Assembly: GCF_009649635.1 (NCBI RefSeq)
Contig: NZ_WJII01000007.1
Span: 1-64,000 of the forward strand
Reading direction: 5' to 3'
Origin: Microbacterium sp. SYP-A9085
Lineage (GTDB): Bacteria; Actinomycetota; Actinomycetes; Actinomycetales; Microbacteriaceae
Length of the DNA: 64,000 nucleotides
The position numbers were made by a program, and so were the translations under genes. The notes beneath the pieces are model-generated. The model ran no database searches, was not told the origin of the DNA, and was given only the letters and a program-made list of their open reading frames with translations. Shown here one piece after another: positions 44,352 through 53,370 of this stretch (position 1 is its first letter; each line of letters opens with the position of its first letter).

Positions 44352-45494
44352 ATGTTCGAGATCGTCCCACCACTCGACCGCCTGCTGAAGGTCGCCGCCG
44401 ACGCCCGTGCATCGGACGTGCACCTCACCGCTGATCAGCCGGCGCTGATGCGCGTCGACGGCGACCTCGTGCGGATACCCGACTTCCCCGACCCGCTGAC
44501 GATGGACTGGCTGGAGCCGGCGCTCTCCCGCATCATGCCGCGCGACCGGTTCGCCGAGTTCACGCAGTCCGGCGAAGTCGACCTTTCGTACTCCGTCGCC
44601 GACGTCGGCCGGTTCCGGGTCAACGTGTATCGCCAGCTCGGCGCGGTCGCCGTGGCGCTGCGTCTCATCCCGACCACGGTGTTCTCGCTGGACGCGCTCG
44701 GCGCGCCGCCGATCATCCGTGAGTTCGCCCTCAAGCCCCGCGGACTGGTGCTGGTCACCGGACCGACAGGATCGGGAAAGTCGACGACACTGACGGCGAT
44801 GGTCGATATCATCAACTCGTCGCTGCCGGCGCACGTGATCACGGTCGAGGACCCTATCGAGTTCCAGCACACCAGCCGCACTGCGCTTATCCATCAGCGC
44901 GAGATCGGCGCGGACACCGCGTCGTTCTCTGAGGCTCTGCGCCGCGTGCTTCGTCAGGACCCGGACGTGATCCTCGTCGGGGAGCTCCGCGACCCCGAGT
45001 CGATCTCCACGGCCCTGTCGGCGGCCGAGACCGGACACCTGGTCCTGTCCACGCTGCACACGCAGGGCGCGGCCAAGAGCATCAACCGCATCGTCGACGC
45101 CTTCCCGTCGCACCAGCAGGACCAGGTGCGCTCCCAGCTGGGCGACACCCTGCAGGGCATCATCAGCCAGACGCTGCTGCCGCGTGCGCAGACCACAGGG
45201 CGCACTATCGCCACCGAGGTGCTCGTGAACACGCCCGCGGTCGCCAACATGATCCGGGAGGGGCAGATCGCGCAGTTGTACTCTGCGCTCCAGGCCGGTT
45301 CGGGAATCGGCATGCACACCCTCGACCAGGACCTCAAACGCCTCGTCGAGGACGGCACCATTTCTCATCAGGTCGCAAAAGCGTATGCGGTCGACCCGTC
45401 GACGCTCGACGGCGTGCGCGTCCGCCCGCGCGACTTCGACGCCGAGGCCTGGACGAGCCACTCCGACAGCTGGCAGCTCGCGCGAGGACAGTGA
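44352..45494 (+). CDS. pilT: Type IV pilus retraction ATPase PilT
   Basis: 380 aa from ATG 44352 (GAGG upstream); a TTG at 44340 would add four residues. Starts with the PilT N-domain (LLKVAADARASDVHLTADQP), Walker A GPTGSGKSTTLTAM near 141, Asp box, Walker B DPDVILVGELRDPE near 207 and His box GHLVLSTLHTQGA near 232. Hexameric ATPase that depolymerises pili, so retraction and twitching or DNA uptake are plausible. Confidence 0.94.
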   Translation: MFEIVPPLDRLLKVAADARASDVHLTADQPALMRVDGDLVRIPDFPDPLTMDWLEPALSRIMPRDRFAEFTQSGEVDLSYSVADVGRFRVNVYRQLGAVAVALRLIPTTVFSLDALGAPPIIREFALKPRGLVLVTGPTGSGKSTTLTAMVDIINSSLPAHVITVEDPIEFQHTSRTALIHQREIGADTASFSEALRRVLRQDPDVILVGELRDPESISTALSAAETGHLVLSTLHTQGAAKSINRIVDAFPSHQQDQVRSQLGDTLQGIISQTLLPRAQTTGRTIATEVLVNTPAVANMIREGQIAQLYSALQAGSGIGMHTLDQDLKRLVEDGTISHQVAKAYAVDPSTLDGVRVRPRDFDAEAWTSHSDSWQLARGQ

Positions 45495-45495
45495 C

Positions 45496-46734
45496 ATGGC
45501 GCTGATTCAGGAGTTCGTGTACCGGGCGGTGGATCCCGCCGGTGGCGGCATCGTCAAGGGCACCCTCGAGGCGCCCAGCGAGTCGGTCGTCGTCGGCAAG
45601 CTGCGGGCCCAGGGCCTGACGCCCCTCGACGTCTCGCCGGTGTCGAAGACCGGCCTGAACCGTGAGATATCGATTCCGGGCTTCCATCGCAAGATCAAGG
45701 CCGACACGCTTGCCGTGTTCACAAAACAGATGGCGGGCTTGATCAACGCCGGTCTGCCGCTGATGCGGACTCTCGGCATCCTCGTCGAGCAGGCGGAGGA
45801 CAAGCGGCTGCAGTCGGCCATGGTCGCCGTGCAGGCCGATGTCGAATCCGGCGTGTCGTTCTCCGCGGCGCTCGCCCGCCAGCCCGAAGTCTTTCCGCCG
45901 CTCATGATCAGCCTCGTGCGCGTCGGCGAGACCGGCGGCTTCCTCGGTGACGCGCTGAACTCGGTCGCCGAGACGTATGCCAAGGAAGCGGATCTGCACA
46001 ACAAGATCAAGGCGGCCACGACCTACCCGATGGTCGTCCTCGTGATCGCGATCCTCGGCGTGATCGCGATGGTCACTTTCGTCGTCCCAGTATTCGAGGG
46101 AATGTTCTCCGGCATCGGCAAGTCCCTGCCGTTGCCCACCCAGATCCTCGTGGTCACGTCCCACAACATGGTGTGGATCCTGCCGGTGCTCATCGTCGTC
46201 GTGGTCGGTGGATCCATCTGGTGGAGAGCGAAGAAGGACAGCGAGGCCGTGCGCCGCCGCGTCGACCCGATAAAGCTCAAGCTGCCGGTGTTCGGACCGC
46301 TGGCGACGAAGATCGCCGTCGCGCGGTTCTCACGCAGCCTCGCGATGATGCTCAACGCAGGCGTCCCGCTGCTGAGCGCCCTGTCGATCGTCGGGCAGGC
46401 GGCGAACAACTGGAAGATCGAGCAGGCCGTCGCCGACATCCAGGAATCCGTCCGCGCGGGAAAGTCGTTCGCCGGCCCGCTCGCGAAAGCAGAGGTGTTC
46501 CCCCCGATGGTCGCGCAGATGGTGGCGGTGGGGGAGGAATCCGGCACGCTCGCCGAGATGCTCGCGAGCATCGCCGACTTCTACGAGAACGAGGTCGACA
46601 CCGCCGCCGCCCAGCTCACCTCGACGATCGAGCCCGTGCTCATCGTCGGCATCGGCATCATCATCGGGGGCATGGTGGTTTCACTGTACCTGCCGATCTT
46701 CACGCTGTACTCCGACCTCAGCAAGGCCCCCTGA
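45496..46734 (+). CDS. pilC: Type IV pilus inner-membrane platform protein PilC
   Basis: 412 aa from ATG 45496. Two GspF domains: FTKQMAGLINAGLPLMRTLG near 75 and FSRSLAMMLNAGVPLLSALS near 278, with three membrane segments (about 175-205, 225-250, 375-400). VRVGETGGFL and VAVGEESGTL are the paired GspF motifs. Platform that connects the motor ATPases to pilin polymerisation. Confidence 0.94.
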   Translation: MALIQEFVYRAVDPAGGGIVKGTLEAPSESVVVGKLRAQGLTPLDVSPVSKTGLNREISIPGFHRKIKADTLAVFTKQMAGLINAGLPLMRTLGILVEQAEDKRLQSAMVAVQADVESGVSFSAALARQPEVFPPLMISLVRVGETGGFLGDALNSVAETYAKEADLHNKIKAATTYPMVVLVIAILGVIAMVTFVVPVFEGMFSGIGKSLPLPTQILVVTSHNMVWILPVLIVVVVGGSIWWRAKKDSEAVRRRVDPIKLKLPVFGPLATKIAVARFSRSLAMMLNAGVPLLSALSIVGQAANNWKIEQAVADIQESVRAGKSFAGPLAKAEVFPPMVAQMVAVGEESGTLAEMLASIADFYENEVDTAAAQLTSTIEPVLIVGIGIIIGGMVVSLYLPIFTLYSDLSKAP

Positions 46735-46736
46735 GC

Positions 46737-46762
46737 CGCGCCGCACTTCGCCTCGCGGCGCG
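46737..46762. terminator. Bidirectional hairpin between pilC and pilB
   Basis: CGCGCCGC (46737-46744) pairs with GCGGCGCG (46755-46762), 10-nt loop, in the 69-bp gap between the convergent pilC and pilB stops. Confidence 0.55.
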
Positions 46763-46803
46763 CAGCTTCGCGTCCGCCGCACATCGGCGCAGCATCCGCC
46801 CTC

Positions 46804-48471
46804 TCAGACGCTGACGCGGAGGACTTCCTCGATCGTGGTCAGGCCCTGCGTGACCTTGCTCCAGCCGTCGTCGCGCAACGGCACCATGCCCTGCTCGATC
46901 GCTACCTGACGCATCACACTGCCGGTGGCGTGCGTCGTGACCAGCGCCTGCAGCTCGTCCGACATCGTCATCACCTCGTGCAGCGCGATCCGCCCGCGGT
47001 ACCCGGTCCCCGAGCACGACGGGCAGCCGCCGGTGCGGAACAGCTGCGGCGGGTCGTTCGGCTCGTGCGGGAAGTGCAGCTGGCGCAGCGTCTCCGCGTT
47101 CTCCGTGTACGGGATCTTGCAGTGCGTGCAGAGCTTGCGCGCGAGGCGCTGTGCGACGACGGCCTGCAGCGCGGTCGCCACCAGGAACGGCTCGCAGCCG
47201 ATCTCGGTCATGCGCGTGATGGCGCTGGGCGCGTCGTTCGTGTGCAGCGTCGACAGCAGCAGGTGCCCGGTGAGGGCGGCCTCGATGGCTATCGTCGCGG
47301 TCTCGTTGTCGCGGATCTCGCCGACCAGCACGACGTCGGGGTCGGCGCGCAGGATGGACCGGAGCGCGGCCTGGAACGTCATCCCGGCCCGCTGGTTCAC
47401 CTGCACCTGGTTGATGCCCGCCATCCGGAACTCGACCGGGTCCTCGACCGTGATCACGTTCACCCGCGGGTTCGCCACGGTGCGCAGCGCCGTGTACAGC
47501 GTCGTCGACTTGCCCGAGCCGGTCGGGCCGGTCACCAGCACCATGCCGTGTGGGCGCGTGATCGCCGCGGTGAACCGGGTCTCGTTGCTGACCGAGAACT
47601 CGAGGTCGCTCATCGCGAGCGCCTGACCGGTGGTGTCCAGGATCCGGAGCACGATCTTCTCGCCCCACACCGTGGGCAGGGTCGCGACGCGCAGGTCGAT
47701 CTGGCGGCCCTCGTGCCGGACGGACAGGCGGCCGTCCTGCGGCTTCCGGCGCTCGGCGATGTCGATCGACGACATGATCTTCAGTCGTGAGATCACGCCG
47801 TCCTGGATGGCGCGGTCGGCGCGCTGCATCTCGTGCAGAACGCCGTCGATGCGGAACCGCACGGTCAGGTGATGCTCACCGGGTTCGACGTGGATGTCGC
47901 TGGCACGGTCGTTGATCGCCTGGGCGATCAGCAGGTTCACGAACCGGATGATCGGAGTGTCGTCGCCGTCGTCGAGCGACTCGGTGAACGCCGCCGCCGA
48001 CGCCGGCGTGATGCCCTCGCCGATCTGCACCGACAGGTCGCTGAGCTCCTCGTCCGAGCGCAGGTACCGCTCGAACGCCTGCTGCAGCGCGTCCATGGCC
48101 ACCACCACCGGCTCGATGAGCGTGTCGGCGACGCTGGTGACGTCGTCGATGGCTATCAGATCCGTGGGGTCCAGCATCCCGACGATAAGCCGGTTGCGCA
48201 GCCGCTGCAGCGGGATCAGCTGGTACCGCCGGCACAGCGCGCCCGGCACTATAGCGACAGTGTCCGGATCGAGCGTTGCTCCCGTCAGGTCCACGAATCG
48301 ATGATTCGTGTGCAGCGCTATGGCCTCGGCGATCTGCCGGTCGTTGACAAGACGCGACTCCAGCAGCTTTTCGCGCAGGTCGTCGTCGTCTCCTACATCG
48401 CGTAACAGCGCAGACATCTCGGCGGCGTCCACCGCACCGGTCTGCACAAGCGTCTGCGCAAGATCTCTCAT
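46804..48471 (-). CDS. pilB: Type IV pilus assembly ATPase PilB
   Basis: 555 aa from ATG 48471 (GGGGAA upstream). N-terminal GspE_N/MshEN-type domain (RLVNDRQIAEAIALH, then VAIVPGALCRRYQLIPL), CTE region, Walker A GPTGSGKSTTLYTAL near 318, Walker B DPDVVLVGEIRDNE near 383 and the four-Cys zinc motif CTHCKIPYT and GGCPSCSGTGYRGR near 455-495. It is the polymerising motor. It lies on the opposite strand from the rest of the pilus genes, so it is a separate transcription unit. MshEN domains can bind c-di-GMP in other systems. Confidence 0.94.
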   Translation of the reverse strand: MRDLAQTLVQTGAVDAAEMSALLRDVGDDDDLREKLLESRLVNDRQIAEAIALHTNHRFVDLTGATLDPDTVAIVPGALCRRYQLIPLQRLRNRLIVGMLDPTDLIAIDDVTSVADTLIEPVVVAMDALQQAFERYLRSDEELSDLSVQIGEGITPASAAAFTESLDDGDDTPIIRFVNLLIAQAINDRASDIHVEPGEHHLTVRFRIDGVLHEMQRADRAIQDGVISRLKIMSSIDIAERRKPQDGRLSVRHEGRQIDLRVATLPTVWGEKIVLRILDTTGQALAMSDLEFSVSNETRFTAAITRPHGMVLVTGPTGSGKSTTLYTALRTVANPRVNVITVEDPVEFRMAGINQVQVNQRAGMTFQAALRSILRADPDVVLVGEIRDNETATIAIEAALTGHLLLSTLHTNDAPSAITRMTEIGCEPFLVATALQAVVAQRLARKLCTHCKIPYTENAETLRQLHFPHEPNDPPQLFRTGGCPSCSGTGYRGRIALHEVMTMSDELQALVTTHATGSVMRQVAIEQGMVPLRDDGWSKVTQGLTTIEEVLRVSV

Positions 48472-48554
48472 TGCCGTTCCCCATTCCCCGTCGCCCATCC
48501 TATCGATCGGCGCCGACGACGGGTAGGGGGCCGCATCTCGGCGCCGCCCCCGCC

Positions 48555-48560
48555 TAGGGT
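48555..48560 (+). promoter_or_regulatory. -10 box of YihY gene
   Basis: TAGGGT, 6 nt, then GTG 48567; no ribosome-binding site. Leaderless geometry. Confidence 0.5.
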
Positions 48561-48566
48561 GGGCAC

Positions 48567-49553
48567 GTGCGCGACGTCATCCGCAGGATCACAGCCTGGG
48601 CCCTGGCCCGAAAGCCCGTCCGGGCGTTCCTCCTGTACAGCGAGCACCGCGGGCCGATGCTCGCGGACGCCATCACCTACCGTGCGCTGTTCAGCATCTT
48701 CGCGTCGGTGCTGCTCGGCTTCACGAGCGTCGCGGCCTGGCTCGCCGGCGACCCGGTCTCGATGGACCGGCTCGCCCAGGCGGTGAACGCCGTGGTCCCG
48801 GGCCTGGTGGGCAACGGCGGGCTCATCGACCCCGCGCAGATCACCGCGCCCACCGGCCTGACGATCGCCGGGATCATCGCGGTGGTCGGCCTCGTGCTCG
48901 CCGCCCTCGGCGCCATCACGTCGACGCGCACGGCCCTGCGCACTCTCGCCGACGAGACCCACGACGACGTCTTCTTCGTGTGGGTGCTGCTGCGCAACCT
49001 CGGCCTCGCCCTCGCCCTGGCCGTCGGCATCGTGGCATCCGCCGCCGCGACGTTCCTCGTGACCGCCCTCAGCGACCTCGTCCGGTCATGGATCGGGGCC
49101 GGGTCCGCCGGCGTGGCCGCGGTCGCGACGCAGGCGGCCGCCATCGTCATCGTCTTCGTCCTGGATGCCCTCGTCGTGGTGCTCGTGTTCATCGTCCTGT
49201 CGGGGGTGAAGGCGTCGGCGCGGGCGGTGATCCCCGGCGCGTTGATCGGTGCGGCGGGGCTCACCGTGCTGCAGCAGCTGTCGTCGCTGTTCGTGCGTGG
49301 CGCGACATCCAACCCGCTGCTCGCGTCGTTCGCGTCCCTGATCGCGCTGCTGCTGTGGGTGAACCTGTCGGCGCAGGTGCTCCTGATCGCGTCGGCGTAC
49401 ATCGTCGTCGGCGTCCGCGAGCAGGGCGACCGGGTGCGCGCCCGGCACGGCGCGTCGACGATCCAGCAGCGCCGCGTGCAGCGGGCCGAGGATGCCGTGC
49501 GGGTCGCCGTCGACGAGCTCGAGCGCGCCCGCAAGGCCGAGCGCGGCGACTGA
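48567..49553 (+). CDS. YihY/virulence factor BrkB-type membrane protein
   Basis: 328 aa from GTG 48567. Six or more membrane segments; the N-terminal DAITYRALFSIFASVLLGFT matches the YihY/YhjD family, and LLLWVNLSAQVLLIASAY near 275 is the conserved late motif. The C-terminus is a charged helix (RVQRAEDAVRVAVDELERAR). Function unknown; the old RNase BN name is not supported. Divergent from pilB by about 95 bp. Confidence 0.86.
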   Translation: MRDVIRRITAWALARKPVRAFLLYSEHRGPMLADAITYRALFSIFASVLLGFTSVAAWLAGDPVSMDRLAQAVNAVVPGLVGNGGLIDPAQITAPTGLTIAGIIAVVGLVLAALGAITSTRTALRTLADETHDDVFFVWVLLRNLGLALALAVGIVASAAATFLVTALSDLVRSWIGAGSAGVAAVATQAAAIVIVFVLDALVVVLVFIVLSGVKASARAVIPGALIGAAGLTVLQQLSSLFVRGATSNPLLASFASLIALLLWVNLSAQVLLIASAYIVVGVREQGDRVRARHGASTIQQRRVQRAEDAVRVAVDELERARKAERGD

Positions 49554-49554
49554 C

Positions 49555-50439
49555 TCAGGCGGCCTGCGTCGCCTGCACCTGGTCGTGGATGGCCGCCAGG
49601 GTCGCCGCCACGGCCGGGTTGCGCGGCCCCTCGTCGCGCACCACCGCCCAGTACGACAGCGGGTGGGCGTAGGCGTCGGGCAGCACGACCGTGAGCCGCC
49701 CGTCGGGATCGGCGAGGAAGTCGGGCAGCACGCCGATCCCCGCGCCCGCCGCGGTCGCCTCCACGTGGGCGAACACGCTCGTGGACCTGATCGACGGAGG
49801 AGAGGGTGGCAGGCCCTGCACGGCGCGGTCCAGGTCGTCCACCTGCAGCGACGACTCGACGTAATAGATGAGCGGATGCCGCGCCAGGTCGTCGACGGTC
49901 TGCGGCGCTCCGCGGTGCGCGAGGTACGCCGGCGTCGCGTACAGCCGCAGCGCGTAGTCGCACACGGGCACCGCCGCCGCGCGGTTCACCTGCGGACGTC
50001 CCACGACGATCTCCAGGTCGACGCCGGAGCGGTTCTGACGCACCCGCTGCGTGGCGGCGAGCAGTTCCACGGCGAGTCCCGGATGCGCGTGCTGCAGCCG
50101 CGTCATCGCCGGCACCAGGAACCCCGACGTGAAAGCCTCGGGCGCCGCTATCCGCACCATCCCCTGCACCGGGTCGCCGCCGGTGTCCTCGCCGAGGTCG
50201 CGCAGGGACGCCTCGATCCGCTCGGCGGCGGCCATCGCCCGCCGTCCGAGCTCCGTGATCTCCCACCCGCCGCTCGTGCGCACGAGTGTGCGTCCGCCCA
50301 TCGCGTCCTCGAGGGCGGACAGCCGCCGCGACACCGTCGAGTGGTTGACGCCGAGCACCTCGGCCGCTGCCGTGTAGCGGCCGAGCCGGGCGACGGCGAG
50401 GAGAGTCAGCAGATCGTCCGGCTGCGGATCACGTGCCAT
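49555..50439 (-). CDS. LysR-family transcriptional regulator
   Basis: 294 aa from ATG 50439. Winged HTH at 8-60 (LLTLLAVARLGRYTAAAEVL, then HSTVSRRLSALEDAMG), then the periplasmic-binding-like effector domain. It is divergent from mmsB-mmsA, with two inverted repeats between them, so it most likely regulates that operon. The ends of this gene and of the YihY gene nearly touch. Confidence 0.9.
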   Translation of the reverse strand: MARDPQPDDLLTLLAVARLGRYTAAAEVLGVNHSTVSRRLSALEDAMGGRTLVRTSGGWEITELGRRAMAAAERIEASLRDLGEDTGGDPVQGMVRIAAPEAFTSGFLVPAMTRLQHAHPGLAVELLAATQRVRQNRSGVDLEIVVGRPQVNRAAAVPVCDYALRLYATPAYLAHRGAPQTVDDLARHPLIYYVESSLQVDDLDRAVQGLPPSPPSIRSTSVFAHVEATAAGAGIGVLPDFLADPDGRLTVVLPDAYAHPLSYWAVVRDEGPRNPAVAATLAAIHDQVQATQAA

Positions 50440-50446
50440 CGAGCCA

Positions 50447-50491
50447 GTGTGCATCGGTGCACACGAAGCGTGCAACTTTGCCACCGCTTCG
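50447..50491. promoter_or_regulatory. Inverted repeats in lysR-mmsB intergenic region
   Basis: GTGTGCA-TCGG-TGCACAC (50447-50464) is immediately followed by CGAAGCG (50464-50470) with its partner CGCTTCG (50485-50491). Adjacent dyads in a divergent LysR promoter are the expected activation and repression sites. Confidence 0.65.
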
Positions 50492-50581
50492 TGCATTGAT
50501 CTGCAGTGTGTTTCGTGCTTATCCTGGCCGGGATGCGGCATCCCTCAGCGGGTGCGCACCGGACACCTACGAGGAGGCAGG

Positions 50582-51493
50582 ATGTCGACGATCGCGTGGA
50601 TCGGACTCGGGCACATGGGCGCGCCCATGAGCGGGAACCTGGTGGCCGCAGGCCACACCGTGCGCGGGTTCGACATCGCGCAGGCCAGCGTCGCCGCCGC
50701 CGCCGAGCGGGGCGTGACCCCGGTGGGCTCGATCGCCGAGGCGCTGGAGGGCGCGGACGCCTGTTTCACGTCGCTGCCGATGCCGCAGCACGTGCGCGGC
50801 GTCTACGACGGCCCCGACGGCATCTGGGCGCACGCGTCCGCGGACACACTGCTGATGGACACGTCGACCGTCGACGTGGAGACCTCCCGGTGGTGCCACA
50901 CGGAGTCCGCCGCCCGCGGATTCCGCTTCGTGGACACCCCCGTCTCCGGCGGCACCGCCGGCGCCGAGGCGCACACTCTCACGTTCATGCTCGGCGGGCA
51001 GGCCGACGACGTCGAGCGTGCCCGCGGCTTCGTCCAGTCGATGGCCGGATCGGTGATAGCCTGCGGCGGCGATGGCGCCGGGATCGCCGCGAAGCTCGTG
51101 AACAACATGATGCTGTTCGTGTCGATGATGGGCGTCGCGGAGGGCTCGCAGCTCGCCGAGCAGCTGGGCCTTGACGCCACCGTGTTCTGGAACGTCGCGA
51201 ACGTCTCCTCCGGCGGCTCGTGGCCGCAGCGCACGTGGTACCCGGTGCCGGGCGTCGTGGACACGTCGCCCGCCAACCACGGATTCGACGCGACATTCTC
51301 GGTCGACCTCGCACACAAGGACTGCGCACTCGCCGTGCAGGCCGGGACGGCGACGGGCGTGCACCTGCCCGCCGCGACCCTCGCGCTGTCGCAGCTGGAC
51401 CAGCTCATCGAGGAGGGGCTGGGCGGCAAGGACTGCACCCTGGTCACGAAGTTCGCCTCTCCCGACGGCACGCTCCGCGGCTGGACTCCCTGA
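50582..51493 (+). CDS. mmsB: 3-hydroxyisobutyrate dehydrogenase
   Basis: 303 aa from ATG 50582 (GAGGAGGCAGG upstream). Rossmann motif IAWIGLGHMGAPMSGNL, DTPVSGGTAGAEAHTLTFML near 120 (substrate-binding signature), the catalytic Lys in GAGIAAKLVNNMMLF near 168 and AHKDCALAVQAG near 240. Oxidises 3-hydroxyisobutyrate to methylmalonate semialdehyde, the substrate of the next gene. Confidence 0.92.
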   Translation: MSTIAWIGLGHMGAPMSGNLVAAGHTVRGFDIAQASVAAAAERGVTPVGSIAEALEGADACFTSLPMPQHVRGVYDGPDGIWAHASADTLLMDTSTVDVETSRWCHTESAARGFRFVDTPVSGGTAGAEAHTLTFMLGGQADDVERARGFVQSMAGSVIACGGDGAGIAAKLVNNMMLFVSMMGVAEGSQLAEQLGLDATVFWNVANVSSGGSWPQRTWYPVPGVVDTSPANHGFDATFSVDLAHKDCALAVQAGTATGVHLPAATLALSQLDQLIEEGLGGKDCTLVTKFASPDGTLRGWTP

Positions 51494-51566
51494 CGCCGGC
51501 CGCGGGCCCGCGCGACGGCGGGCCCGGCGAAGCCCCGGCATCCACACCCACCCCACAAGGACGATC

Positions 51567-53072
51567 ATGACCACCACCATCGAGACCACTCTCACCCAGA
51601 TCCCGCACATCATCGGCGACCGCCGCATCGACCCGGGCGAGCGCCGCGGCGCCGTCTACAACCCGTCGAAGGGCGTGCAGACCGGCGAGGTCGGCCTCGC
51701 CTCGGCCGCCCTCGTCGCCGAGGCCGCCCGCACGGCCGCGACAGCGCAGAAGGCGTGGCGCGACGTCGGGCTCGTCAAGCGGACCCAGATGATGTTCCGG
51801 CTGCGCGAGATCATCACCGCGCGCGCGGACGACCTGGCCCGCATCATCACCGCCGAGCACGGCAAGACCGTCCCGGACGCGCGCGGCGAGGTGGCGCGGG
51901 GCCTGGAGAACGTCGAGTTCTGCACGGGCCTCATGCACCACCTCAAGGGCGAGTACTCCGAGCAGATTGCGACGGGCCTGGACGTGCACCAGGTGCGCCA
52001 GCCCCTCGGCGTGGTCGCCTGCATCACCCCGTTCAACTTCCCCGCAATGCTGCCGCTGTGGATGGTGCCGACCGCCATCGCCGCCGGCAACGCCGTGATC
52101 CTCAAGCCCAGCGAGCGCGACCCCTCCGCCGCCGTGTGGCTGGCCGACGCGTTCCGCGAGGCGGGCTTCCCCGACGGCGTGCTGAACGTCGTGCACGGCG
52201 ACAAGGAGGCCGTCGACGCCATCCTCGCCGACCCGATCATCAAGGCCGTGTCGTTCGTCGGATCCACCCCGATAGCGAAGTACATCTACACCGAGGCCGC
52301 CGCGCACGGCAAGCGCGTGCAGGCCCTGGGCGGCGCGAAGAACCACATGGTGGTCATGCCCGACGCGGACCTGGATGCCGCGGCCGACGCGGCCGTGTCG
52401 GCGGGCTTCGGCTCCGCCGGCGAGCGCTGCATGGCCATCTCGGCCGTGGTCGCGGTGGGCGGCGTCGGCGATGCGCTGGTCGCGAAGGTGGCCGAGCGCA
52501 TGAAGGACCTGCGGATCGGGGACGGGTTCGACCCGGAGAACGAGATCGGCCCGCTGATCACGGACGCCGCGCGGCAGCGCGTGCGCGGCTTCGTGGACGG
52601 CGCGGAAGGCGAGGGCGCACGCCTGGTCGTGGACGGGCGCGAGCAGCGCTTCGACTCCGACGGGTTCTTCCTCGGCGCGTCCCTCGTCGACGAGGTCACG
52701 CCCGGTATGCGCGTGTACGACGAAGAGGTCTTCGGGCCGGTGCTGTCGGTGCTGCGCGTGGACACGTACGACGAGGCCGTGCAGATGATCAACGAGAACC
52801 CGTTCGGCAACGGCACCGCCATCTTCACCCGCGACGGCAAGACCGCCCGTCAGTTCGAGTACGACATCCAGGTGGGGATGGTCGGCGTCAACGTGCCGAT
52901 CCCCGTCCCGGTCGGTTCGTTCTCGTTCGGCGGCTGGAAGAACTCGCTGTTCGGCGACACGCACATGTACGGGTCCGAGGCGTTCAACTTCTACACCCGC
53001 CGCAAGGTCGTCACGTCGCGCTGGCCGGAGCCCAGCGAGAGCCAGATAAGCCTCGGGTTCCCCACGCACTGA
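51567..53072 (+). CDS. mmsA: CoA-acylating methylmalonate-semialdehyde dehydrogenase
   Basis: 501 aa from ATG 51567. ALDH fold: Asn in TPFNFPAMLPLWMVP near 153, the FVGSTPIAKYIY cofactor loop near 230, and the catalytic Cys in GSAGERCMAISAVVAVGG near 288. Converts methylmalonate semialdehyde to propionyl-CoA in valine breakdown; the same family (IolA) acts on malonate semialdehyde from inositol. The mmsB partner favours the valine route. Confidence 0.92.
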   Translation: MTTTIETTLTQIPHIIGDRRIDPGERRGAVYNPSKGVQTGEVGLASAALVAEAARTAATAQKAWRDVGLVKRTQMMFRLREIITARADDLARIITAEHGKTVPDARGEVARGLENVEFCTGLMHHLKGEYSEQIATGLDVHQVRQPLGVVACITPFNFPAMLPLWMVPTAIAAGNAVILKPSERDPSAAVWLADAFREAGFPDGVLNVVHGDKEAVDAILADPIIKAVSFVGSTPIAKYIYTEAAAHGKRVQALGGAKNHMVVMPDADLDAAADAAVSAGFGSAGERCMAISAVVAVGGVGDALVAKVAERMKDLRIGDGFDPENEIGPLITDAARQRVRGFVDGAEGEGARLVVDGREQRFDSDGFFLGASLVDEVTPGMRVYDEEVFGPVLSVLRVDTYDEAVQMINENPFGNGTAIFTRDGKTARQFEYDIQVGMVGVNVPIPVPVGSFSFGGWKNSLFGDTHMYGSEAFNFYTRRKVVTSRWPEPSESQISLGFPTH

Positions 53073-53130
53073 GCCGGATCGCCCCTCGTTCCGGGGCCGG
53101 AATGGATCCCGGAACGGGGGTGCTGCCCAC

Positions 53131-53136
53131 TACGCT
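53131..53136 (+). promoter_or_regulatory. -10 box of small protein gene
   Basis: TACGCT, 6 nt, then ATG 53143; supports ATG 53143 over GTG 53137. Leaderless geometry. Confidence 0.5.
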
Positions 53137-53142
53137 GTGGTC

Positions 53143-53370
53143 ATGGCCATCGCACGCCTTTCCGGCGGCCCGCTCGACGGGCAGATCATCCCGCTCGACG
53201 CGGGCGTCACCGACACCCTCATCATGCCGTACGGGGAGGGGCAGCTCATCTACCGCCGGCAGGGCGAGGACCAGAACACCGGCGCCCACGACGGGCCCAC
53301 CGCGGCGCGTTTCCTGTACATCGAGGCCACCGAGGACATCGACCCCGACCCCGACGGCCGGGACGAGTGA
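53143..53370 (+). CDS. Small conserved hypothetical protein
   Basis: 75 aa from ATG 53143. Begins MAIARLSGGPLDGQIIPLDA and ends with an acidic tail DPDPDGRDE; contains a YGEGQLIYRR strand. No catalytic motif or membrane segment. It overlaps the CYTH gene (GTG inside its stop), so the two are probably translated together. Confidence 0.75.
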   Translation: MAIARLSGGPLDGQIIPLDAGVTDTLIMPYGEGQLIYRRQGEDQNTGAHDGPTAARFLYIEATEDIDPDPDGRDE

